A stretch of 64,000 bases of DNA from Leishmania donovani (taxonomy: Eukaryota > Euglenozoa > Kinetoplastea > Trypanosomatida > Trypanosomatidae): positions 158,970 to 222,969 of the forward strand of contig NC_018228.1 of assembly GCF_000227135.1 (NCBI RefSeq). The letters run 5' to 3'. A program made the position numbers and the translations under genes. The notes under the pieces are model-generated. The model ran no database searches, was not told the DNA's origin, and saw nothing but the letters and a program-made list of their open reading frames with translations. Positions 39,201 through 46,985 of the stretch are shown piece after piece (positions within the stretch are counted from its first letter, which is position 1; each line of letters begins with the position of its first letter).

Positions 39201-40960
39201 ACGCCATGCCGCCGCGGCGGCAAGCGCGCCAGCAGGATATGCATCAACGTGAACAGCAGAGGCCTGGTGCTGCCGCTGAAGCTGATGCGTACCCTGCGGC
39301 ACGGGCGGCACTCGCCGGAGAAGAAGCCCGCTCGCCAGCAGTGGCGCGTGACGTCACGTCCGCCATGCAGCGCGCGGTGACCGCGTCACGGACAGCGATC
39401 ACGCCTGTGGATGTGGTGGACGTCGACGATGCCTTGAGCAGCAGCGGCGAAGAGTGGGATGGGATGCTTGGCGATTTGGGCAAGCCGTGTGACTCGCTCC
39501 GTAGCGCTGAGCGCGTCGCTGTCATGCCGGCTCGTGACACCGTGCGCGAGGTGGGGCGGTCCCCTGCGGCGAGGTCGACGCTTGCAACGGTGACAGCAAC
39601 GACGGGGATGATCACACCAAGCAAAACAACGTTGAAGTCGCGGCCGCGCCAGCGCTGTCCTCCCTCGCCGACAGTGCTGACGAGCACGCCGTCCTCGCAG
39701 CGCGGCACGCAGCTTGGCGGTGCGGATGCGTCGTTGTCTGCGACGCCCTCGCTGCCACTCATGTCGCCTGTGCCCGCCTTCTTCGAAGTGTTGCAGCGCA
39801 CCGTCACCGGTTCGCTGGAGAACGACGGTGCCGCCGGCGCCGACAACGACGTCGCCCCGACTCGCAGCGCGTGCGTAGAGATGCGCGAGTGGGCTGGCCG
39901 TCTCCACTCGCCGAAGCTGCCCCCCCTGCCCGCCACCGCCGCCTCGCATCGGGGCGGCGCGGCGTCAGAGGTGACGTGGCGGGCCCCGGTCCTCTGCTTC
40001 GCCAGCGACGCCGTCCGTCAGCTGGTGCTGGCGTCGGTGCGGCGCCGCCAGGCGAGCCGCCGCTGTGTGCAGTGGGTGTCCTTGCCATCGACGACGGCGT
40101 TGGCCGTGCTGGCCGAGCAGATACCGTTCACGGCAGCGCCATCGCCGACTGCGCCTCCTCGTCTGCACCTAACGGAGGCCCATCAGCTGCGTCCTGGCTG
40201 GTCGCCGCCGGTGTTGCTCGTGCTGCACAACGTCGACTTGCTGGACACGGAGGAAGCGGGTCTGCTCCTGCAGTTGTGCGCCGAGTTCGCCTACCCACAC
40301 CCGCACCTGCAGCTGCTGCTCTCCTTCGACGACCCGCGATGGCCGCTGACGCCGCTGGCCGGCGCGCTCACGCAGATGGGCGTGTGCGCGGTACAGCTAC
40401 GCAGTCTCCTGCTGCCGCGCGTGCATGAGATGCAGCACGTTAGCAGCCTACGCCTTCTCACGGACTCGGAGGCGATGGCAGCCGGCGGTGCTGGTTCGCT
40501 GGGGTTAAAGGCGACGGGGCACGGCGCGCCGAGAGCTGCTGGCGCTGGCGGCCTTGCAAGCGCCGGCAGCAGCAGCGGTGCTGGTGGCGGCTCGCACCTT
40601 CTGCAGGATACGATGCGTCGCGTGCTCTTCAGCTTGCCGCCAGCCTTCAGCGGCCTCCTGCGCATCCTCATCGATCTGCAGGAGGAGATGGGCGAGGGCC
40701 AGAGGGTATCCGTGTTCGTCGCGAAGGACAGGTTCGAGCAGCATGGTATGATGGTGTCGCAGGGACGGCTGAAGGCGCTGCTGCAGGAGCTCACGTCGAA
40801 CCGGATTGCGCAGTACGACATGGCCGAGCACGCGCTGACGGTCATGCAGCCTCGAAAGCTGCGCAAGGTGCTGGAAGAGGTCGCGGCGCAGCGAGATGGC
40901 GCCGCTGCCGCTGCAGCGGCGCCGGTATCTTCCGGTGCATCCGCCTTTCGCGCCAGCTGA
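36269..40960 (+). CDS. ORC2-like origin recognition complex protein with N-terminal zinc-finger region
   Basis: A 1563-aa protein. The C-terminal part resembles ORC2. VAVYGIGSK (865-873) matches the ORC2 hallmark YG(F/L)GSKR and is followed by a strand HFHVVTVDASLG. Further on come LLVLHNVDLLDTEEAGLL (like LLIHNLDG in ORC2), LLLSFDDPRWPLTPL, and a final helical/winged-helix region with FSGLLRILIDLQEE. A long low-complexity insert (about 900-1230) separates the first strands from the rest. Upstream, residues about 312-348 have a Cys/His cluster (CTYCSYTVCVDCF) resembling a ZZ-type zinc finger, and a second CHLC...WCCEG cluster lies near 455. The frame is open to 36026 but no earlier in-frame ATG exists after the splice AG. 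ORC subunits are highly divergent in trypanosomatids; I rate ORC2 as likely but unproven. Confidence 0.75.
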   Translation: MNPPDRRLGGHDRRVMSSDRAEASEREVRRVKDGDETDRTSGGGGVVAPWLEDHGLWSSSSSLSQMTPTRPSRISLLAAPAPEPLDAQRHVCHARAAAAAPAAVVSNAEEVTEARGSCAALHASREDTRDRDSPVAAPQGQQPALNAEDEWRRRASRPASSASSSSSSSAQAEAHPGRVVYEDGRGGGEEADDRSSELRHADANGASDDAEASPSTALHLPSSPQPRRQEASPLLPSLTPVATARTQQAMLSSSAKPPFTAAPRGLESDTPPPQVVSQGEGTNPTKRLCTAVAAASRRATLTTSPPSPSPEMWVSCAHSDLPARYRDVPGYYCTYCSYTVCVDCFPLTNLREQSRVTRTAAPSPAPSPAASASSVTGEMDWLDAVIASPATAVRSGGAANGAHQVHATAATYARESAGGDYGRTSRQRHLKEGASLRDAPPTSTSSTVAAPLRCHLCRRGDLVREEALLHEWCCEGPAPAARRHSGGSLVYDTANLHKYHFMRTQREKRRSSTEPLLARVLAVFPATLGGADARADGSAPCVTQSPLQSRRLRRPHGDASSGKSAVRGRDPLPSASSGHGRRLTLSRLDAGANAAASLRGSAALPNLDRCEEGGSYVFSVWNPRMEVQLVWCAVNYEAREGAPALHHHYQHSSAGHRGHGVLPSSASVTPLFMWRCPPSLPGLPARPFRVTVPYGLYAFASTHALALYEASDIFRKATTQLAAAAGGGDGAHHAQLHPRQLSSVKVVPAATLRALLIVHVMHHVATTPVPLRLGRALPPSLPDPTSQHHHLKEQRPVPQASSHVARCTTTPPSASRKRARMNEEDAEGGAEVSALPPTSDLQWPHGLASPELALCVDHLLHGRSVAVYGIGSKYYFLHHVAQSAELKHFHVVTVDASLGRGDGDVGNGDSIAAASAAGDPHGGGQRGRRSGGGSGTGASGGVAAAPSIVRQLIILGSTLVRRVHSTALKTELQLRRHDAMPPRRQARQQDMHQREQQRPGAAAEADAYPAARAALAGEEARSPAVARDVTSAMQRAVTASRTAITPVDVVDVDDALSSSGEEWDGMLGDLGKPCDSLRSAERVAVMPARDTVREVGRSPAARSTLATVTATTGMITPSKTTLKSRPRQRCPPSPTVLTSTPSSQRGTQLGGADASLSATPSLPLMSPVPAFFEVLQRTVTGSLENDGAAGADNDVAPTRSACVEMREWAGRLHSPKLPPLPATAASHRGGAASEVTWRAPVLCFASDAVRQLVLASVRRRQASRRCVQWVSLPSTTALAVLAEQIPFTAAPSPTAPPRLHLTEAHQLRPGWSPPVLLVLHNVDLLDTEEAGLLLQLCAEFAYPHPHLQLLLSFDDPRWPLTPLAGALTQMGVCAVQLRSLLLPRVHEMQHVSSLRLLTDSEAMAAGGAGSLGLKATGHGAPRAAGAGGLASAGSSSGAGGGSHLLQDTMRRVLFSLPPAFSGLLRILIDLQEEMGEGQRVSVFVAKDRFEQHGMMVSQGRLKALLQELTSNRIAQYDMAEHALTVMQPRKLRKVLEEVAAQRDGAAAAAAAPVSSGASAFRAS

Positions 40961-41952
40961 CGTCGATACCAGGGCGGTGTGATCCCAGCGAGTGGATGTG
41001 CGCGCACGAACGCCGGCAACAGTCGCTGAGGATGCACACGTGCGTGTGCACGTTACACAACCTCAGGGAAGATTCAAAGAGGTATGGGCAGAGAATGAGA
41101 GAGAGACACGTGTCGAAGATGGTCGTCTCATGTGCTCATCATCGTGATGGGCGTTCTCCCCGCCGCATCAGCAGCAGCCCTCGCACGCCAACGCCTCACA
41201 TCGGGGGGAGGAGGGGGTGGGGGCATGCATTTCGTTCCCGGCGCGTAAGGGCCGTAAGCGAGGGAGCCGGAGAGACAGGCGACGATGATGACAACGACGC
41301 CACATCGCACGCGGATTCGTCGCCTCTTTTTTTTTGTTCACGCCCCTCCGTTGCACAGCATTCTTTCCCTTCTCGTGGCCCATCTCTCTTCGGGTCATGC
41401 CAGTACCCACCCACCTATCACATCCGTGCGCCCTCACTGCTGCTTGCACGTCTGCTCCTCTGCGTGTGGCGCTGGTGGTGAATGATACGGCTGCGGGCGC
41501 ACGCACGGATCGCTGGGGAGATGTCCCTCCAGCCACCCTCGCTCACCACCCGCTTCACGTCGCTGTGCCGACCACCACCACTACGACTCCCTTCACGCAC
41601 GCACGCGCAGACGTCCTCAGCAACGCCATCTCTCACCTCTTTCGCCCTCCCCCCTCCGTCACACACACACACACACATCAGCTTGCTCTCGTTGCGCATC
41701 TCTCTTCTCTCTCCCTTCGCTTCCCTCTTGCCTGCGGTGCTCCGCGCTTCGCTTGCCGCTCCCCTCTGTGTGTGTGTGTGTGTGCGCGCGCGCAACCACC
41801 GCCGCTGCCCTCCTCCTCCTTTCTGCGTGCGTGTGCCGGCGCCGCTTTTGGCGTGCACCTCCAACCACCCACCGCTCTCGCTCGCGTGGACTCCCTCTCC
41901 TCGCCGAAACTCCCGCACACCCACACGCGCCGGGTGTGCGCACGAAGAGAAA
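40961..41952 (+). promoter_or_regulatory. Intergenic spacer with an unusually long AG-free stretch
   Basis: No gene. Several C/T tracts (about 41641-41660, 41696-41735, 41809-41825). After AG at 41680-41681 no AG dinucleotide occurs until 41946-41947, only five bases before the next ATG at 41953. The gene is therefore spliced either with a 271-nt or with a 5-nt 5' UTR. Confidence 0.5.
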
Positions 41953-42855
41953 ATGCCTGGCGTGGACCTTCTCGATGCCTTCGCCGAACTCGTGGTGCGG
42001 GTCGTCTTCAGCCTGCCGCACACAGAACCGGACAAGACGTCGAGCAGCGATGAAGACGTGCCCTACGGTGCGAACAGCAGCGCCACGCAGATCTTCTCTC
42101 GCGTGAACTCGCTCGAGGATGAGCAGCAGCTGCAGCTCCTCAGCGATACACCGCTTGCGCACACTGGCACGAGCAACGGCGCCGGCAACTCCGCTATAAG
42201 GACGACCTCGTGCAGCAACTCCATCAGCCGCGGCAGCAGCGCCGCCTCGCTCGACCTCTACCCCGGGGGCTTTTGGAACGCCCTGGCGCGGGTACCGGCG
42301 GCCGCGGCGGTGAATGGCGCTAGGGCATCGCGCCCAAGCAGCGTCGTGTCGCTCGGCACCGCCGACAACCTCTCCACCCCACGCAGCGGCGCCGGCTTGT
42401 GGAATCGACTTCTCGGCGGCAGCGGCCGCACACAGACCCCGCCGCACACCCCGTCCTTCAGCCCCGCACCGCACACCGGTCTGACAACCACAACGTCAAG
42501 CTTCGTTCAGCTGACGGATGAGGAACTTGGCATGGGCGCCGCGGCCAGCGGTGGCGGCGGCTACGGCGGCTTAGGTGCAGCGCATAGCCCCGGGGGCGGC
42601 AGCGGTATGTGGGGCGGCTTCTCTCCCACACCCATCACGGCACACTCAAATGCCTCCACGCCGCTCCGTGACGCGTGCCAGCTGCTATCCTCCTCCTCGT
42701 CCAACTCACACCAGCAAGCGCCGCCGCCGCCGCAGCAGCAGCAGCTGATGGGCTCTCATGGCCTGCACCCCGGTCGGAGTCCGACACAGAACGGCAGCGT
42801 CAACGGCGGCCGCCCCTCGCAGCGCAGCTCCTCCAGCGAGTTCGACATCCTGTAG
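41953..42855 (+). CDS. Hypothetical Ser/Gly-rich protein
   Basis: A 300-aa protein with no recognised domain. Only the N-terminal 25 residues look ordered: MPGVDLLDAFAELVVRVVFSL could form an amphipathic or membrane-peripheral helix. The rest is Ser/Thr/Gly/Pro-rich with short hydrophobic repeats built around tryptophan (GGFWNALARV, GAGLWNRLLGG, GSGMWGGFSP), which look like three spaced W-containing short linear motifs. A PPPPPQQQQQ tract lies near residue 253, and the protein ends in SSEFDIL. The frame is open 5' to 41482 but that part is UTR-like. A peripheral membrane or adaptor role is conceivable; no function is asserted. Confidence 0.7.
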   Translation: MPGVDLLDAFAELVVRVVFSLPHTEPDKTSSSDEDVPYGANSSATQIFSRVNSLEDEQQLQLLSDTPLAHTGTSNGAGNSAIRTTSCSNSISRGSSAASLDLYPGGFWNALARVPAAAAVNGARASRPSSVVSLGTADNLSTPRSGAGLWNRLLGGSGRTQTPPHTPSFSPAPHTGLTTTTSSFVQLTDEELGMGAAASGGGGYGGLGAAHSPGGGSGMWGGFSPTPITAHSNASTPLRDACQLLSSSSSNSHQQAPPPPQQQQLMGSHGLHPGRSPTQNGSVNGGRPSQRSSSSEFDIL

Positions 42856-45155
42856 CCGCGGTAGCGGTGAATGATGGACGCCACCCCGCCAACACTTTAT
42901 GGCGTGTGCCCGTGTTTTTGTGTGGGCGCGTGCTGTGGGTCCGCTGCGTGCTGCTGCGGATGCATTATGCTGCCGTCGCTTGCCCGCGCGTCCTCTGCGT
43001 CGGTAGCCTCTGCGTGTACCGCTGCACGCATCAGCGCACATACGTAAGCGGAGAGACACATGCAGGGGTGCGTGTGTGTTGGGGGGGGGGGAGGAGGAGG
43101 GAGGGCGACTCGACAGCTCTTCGTGAAGATGAATGTGAGTGTATGCGTCGCCGTTGTCGTTGCCTTTTCTCCGCCTCCACGTTCCTCTGGCGCGCCTCCG
43201 ATTCGGTTCTCCGTCTCCTTGACCATCGGTTCTTGGTCGCTCCTCCTTGACGGCACCCACCGCCCGCACTGCCGCCACCGCCACCTACGCGTGCGCCGCT
43301 GTCGTCGCTATCTCAACCGCCTACCCCTACCCCTTATCTCCTGTGTTGTGTGCCTCTTCCCCGACCTCCTTCCACCCCTTTTTCATCTGTGTGTTATTCT
43401 ACCCGCTGATGCTGCTACCCCAAGACCTCCCTCCCCCCTCGCTCGTCATCGACTGCCTTGGCACGACGAGAGCGTTGTCAAGGAGAGAGAGGGGGGCCGC
43501 GACATCCCATAATCCCAACGCCCGTCAGCAGCCGCGAACGCCCCCTCCCCCAGCCCACCGTCAGTATCATTGGTGCATTTCTGTGTGTGTGTGTGTGTGT
43601 TTCCGTCTTCTTCATCCTCCTCACAGTCGCCAGCGACAGCCAGACAGACGGGCGCATGCATTGCTGGTAATGCCGAAGGCGTGCCTTGGACATGCTGACG
43701 ACGCGCTCCCCTCCTCACCCCCCCCCTTCCCCTACACGCACACGCGCATGCTGGCGAGGGAAGGGAGGTACCTATACACACACGCGCAGGGATGTAACGA
43801 TGGTCAGAGTCCACCATCATCACCATTGCTGCTGCTTGTCCATGCGGATGGCGGGCTCGGCGAACGCGTGGATGCATGGTCCTCTTCCTCTCTTTCTTTC
43901 TGTCTCTCTACGTTCATGACCCATCACCTTCTTGTCGTTGGGCCTCCTGTTCGGTGTCAGCTGCTCTCTGTTACCTGTGCTCGCCATGCGTGCCTTCTTC
44001 TGTGTGTGTGTGTGTGTACCTGTGTGCGATGATGATGCTGATGATGGCCAGGACATGTGTCGGTCTCACCTATAGATGTCTCTGTGTGTGTGTATGCTCC
44101 AGCCGTCTTTCTTCTGCCCTGGTGGTGGTGGTTGGCCCCTTCTCGCGCTCCTTTAGGCTGTATCGCATATGCAACATCTATACGCCCTCGTCGCCCCCCC
44201 CCCTTCCCTCTCTCCCTTGCCCTCTCGCTCTGTCGGTATGTGTGTGTGTGTGTGTATGTGTGTGCAGGGGGAGGGGGAGGGGGGGCGTCGACGTTGTCAC
44301 TGTGCTGCATTATCGTCGTCGTCATCCGATCGGACCCCCCCCTCTCCCTCTTCCTCGTGTGTGCGTCGCGTACGGTGAAGCGTATGAGGTGGATGCCGTG
44401 GATAGCGATGGCGGTGATCTTCTATTTTTGTGTGTGCGTGTGCCTGCTTGTGGCTTGTGTGTCTGTGTGTGTGTCTTGTCGTTTCTCTTGGGCGGCAAGT
44501 CGAGTTGCAATGAAGAGGTTCCCTGCCTCTCCGCGTGTCGCGCGGTTATGTGGGCCATCCGCACGAGAACGCCCGGCATCCATCGCGCGCGCGCTGTGCG
44601 TGTGTGTGTGTGTATGCTGAGTCTTGTGTGCTCCGTCTAGGTCGCCTTATCCCGTGTCACCGCACGCGTCGCCAGTGAGTTGGTGTTGGCAGGGATGAGA
44701 AGAAGAGTGAACGCGTTCTCGTTGATGGCACGACCGTGGCCGCTGCTTCGCGCTAGTTGCAGCGGGCGTTGCGGCTTGACGCGACTGCACCCGTTGTCCC
44801 CCGCCGACTCACCGCTGCTATCGAGCGCCATATGCGGGTGAGCTGATGGGTGTCCGTCCGTGACACCGCACGCACACACACACACACACACACAGCCACG
44901 GGCCCATCTACTCAGACGACAGTGTAGGATCGGCCGTGCACGCGCATGCCAAGTTTTCCTTCGTCTTTCCTCGTCGCTTTATGGCATACCACCCTCGCTC
45001 GTGCATCCTCCATCCCTCCTCCCCACCGCCACCACCACCCCGTCATCATCATCATCATCATCTGTGTGGCTCTCTCTCTCTCTCAAGGCGCTGGCGCGGG
45101 TGTGCCCCCATGCACGTCTGCTGTTCCGGCCCTAACGCCCGCTCCTCGTTGAAGC
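42856..45155 (+). promoter_or_regulatory. Long intergenic spacer, first part (2.3 kb)
   Basis: No supported gene. The stretch is dominated by (TG)n, T/C-rich and poly-G runs (for example about 43072-43100, 43578-43602, 44238-44262, 44868-44894). It contains the degenerate third copy of the 387-bp repeat at about 43664-43790. Open frames here translate to cysteine/valine-rich or THTHT sequence from the microsatellites and are not considered genes. Confidence 0.5.
43664..43790 (+). repeat. Degenerate, internally deleted third copy of the 387-bp repeat
   Basis: TGGTAAT, then CCGAAGGCGTGCCTTGG with a CATGCTGACGACGCGCTCCC block, matches the left end of the copy at 57469, including TGGTAAT just outside that copy. 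CTACACGCACACGCGCATGC, GGCGAGGGAAGGGAGGTACC and TATACACACACGCGCAG match its right part. The roughly 230 bp in between are missing. Same orientation as the copy at 57469-57855. Confidence 0.75.
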
Positions 45156-45872
45156 ATGTACGCCCTGCACCAACTTCGCACCAGCGAAGAAGAAAGACGG
45201 TCGAGGACAGGGGGAGGGGGGAGGAGGGTGGTAAGGCTTGCTCGGCAGGATGACGCCGACGGGGCACCACCACCACCGCCCCGCCGCGGCAACCGCAGCA
45301 GCGACCGCGGAGCTCGAAGCTGCGTCTGCCTGAGCTTCTCGGATGCATCTCTGTCGCCGTCTCCGCGTCTACGCTACTCACTGCGACCGTCCTCGACGTT
45401 CCGCCAGAGGGATCTGCACGCGTACGTCGGCACACGCTTGCACGCCGCCCGAACGGCGGTCCTCGCCATCCCGCTGGGCCTCGCCACCCTTGCGTCTGTC
45501 ATGTTCAGCCTCGGCCGCCTGGCGCTGACGCTCGTCGTCGCACTGGCCATAATCGTCCCCCTCCGCCGCCGTACATTTTCACGCGCAGATGTGGGCGCAA
45601 AATGCACAGATACAGAAAACCCCCTCGCGCCACGGCAGATGGCGGCTGTTGGAGGGAGGGCGGGGGGGGGGGGTTGTAGGTCTGCTTCGTGGTGGTGGTG
45701 GTGGCTCTGTGATGGAGTGCGGCTTCCCCTTCTGCCTTTACCCCCATCCCCTCATCACGCACATGCACCCTCTGTGTCGCTGTTCGGCCTTTTCGGCGCT
45801 GTCATCCCTCATCTCTGTCTGTCTCGTGCCACTCACCACCCACCACGGCTTTCACAGACCCTCATGCGCTGA
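45156..45872 (+). CDS. Possible small membrane protein (uncertain gene)
   Basis: An open frame of 238 codons. Between about 45250 and 45570 the third positions are strongly GC-biased like the real genes here, and the translation has one long hydrophobic stretch (about residues 105-140, including LGLATLASVMFSL and LALTLVVALAIIVPL) after a basic Arg/Ser-rich N-terminus. This could be one or two transmembrane helices. The last 80 codons run through poly-G and (TGG)n sequence and look like UTR, so either the gene is artefactual, or the true C-terminus differs because of a frameshift in the poly-G run at 45660-45673. No family recognised. Confidence 0.35.
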   Translation: MYALHQLRTSEEERRSRTGGGGRRVVRLARQDDADGAPPPPPRRGNRSSDRGARSCVCLSFSDASLSPSPRLRYSLRPSSTFRQRDLHAYVGTRLHAARTAVLAIPLGLATLASVMFSLGRLALTLVVALAIIVPLRRRTFSRADVGAKCTDTENPLAPRQMAAVGGRAGGGGCRSASWWWWWLCDGVRLPLLPLPPSPHHAHAPSVSLFGLFGAVIPHLCLSRATHHPPRLSQTLMR

Positions 45873-46985
45873 TCACAAGCTTCTTACACGCAGACCACCC
45901 CTGCCCACCCGGCGCACGCAGGTGCGTCGGATCGCCTGCAGGGTGCGACACGTTGCTGGAACACATGAGCACGCGCACATAAATAGGTGCGTGCCCCGCG
46001 CCACCACCATCATCACCATCTCCGCTGCCTCCTCCTCCTCCCTCTCGCCCATCTTCCACCGCTTCCTTCACGCTTAGCTGGATCTCAGTCTGTGTGCTCT
46101 TCTGCTGCCGCTGCCACTGGAGCCGCCGCTGCTGTCTAGTGCTTCCTACTGCTCCATATACACACGCATACATATCTCTTTTTTTTTCTTTCCCCTCCAC
46201 GCCTCGCGTCACCGCCACTGGAGCCGCCGTCGCTGCTGCCACGGCTACATCGCCTTTTTATTTTACTTGAGGTGCGCACGCTTCGTCTGTTACTCCTTCT
46301 TGCTGGGATCGGGTGTCGGCGCCGCCGTCGACACGTCGCGCATCCCTCGCTGCTGTATCTCCTTCTTGCTCCTACGCTTGCTTTCCATCGCACATGCATA
46401 GGCGTACGCACGCGGCGCTCGCGGCCTCTTCAACGAACAAGCGCTGCGCGAGACCGGTGAACGGACGAACGTCTTGTCTCGCTCACCATCGATCAGCTCG
46501 GCCCAATCCCTTTTCTAGGGCAAGGGGCGGTGTGGGCTCCGTGTCTCTGCCTTTCGCTGTCTGTGCGCGCTGTCGTCCTCGGCTGTCGTGACGACGAGCC
46601 TGTCGGCCCCCCGCACTCCGTTGCACCGTGTCACCACCACCACCCACCACCGTCAACGCCACCGCTGCTGCTGCTGCTGCTGCTGCCGTCGTCGTCGTAG
46701 CAGCCTCTCCGGCACCTGCGTCGGCGCTTAAGCTATGCTTGCCTCCTTTCCCCTCCGCGCACACACGCACACACACGCACGCGTGCATCCGCCGTTGCTT
46801 CCCCGTTGTCAACTTTTCATTGCCGTCTTCTTGTGTCTGTTTCGACGGCGAGAGAGCGTGCGTGCGCGCTTGAGGTGAGGTGAGGACGTCGCTGCGGGCC
46901 TGCGTGTGTGCTCACAGATCGATTATATACGGCACACACACACACGCACACGCACAAGGAGAGGGGAGGGTAGGGCTCATCCGCG
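45873..46985 (+). promoter_or_regulatory. Intergenic spacer, second part, with trans-splice signal
   Basis: No gene. A short near-repeat, CCGCCACTGGAGCCGCCG-like, occurs at about 46113 and 46212. A pyrimidine-rich stretch at about 46796-46843 is followed by AG at 46851-46852, giving a 5' UTR of about 133 nt for the next gene. Confidence 0.45.

Noticed and set aside
43247..44640. Cys/Val-rich open frames in the 4.1-kb spacer (up to about 260 codons)
   Set aside because: Their composition (CVCVCV, THTHTH, SLSLSL) comes from (TG)n, (CA)n and (CT)n tracts.
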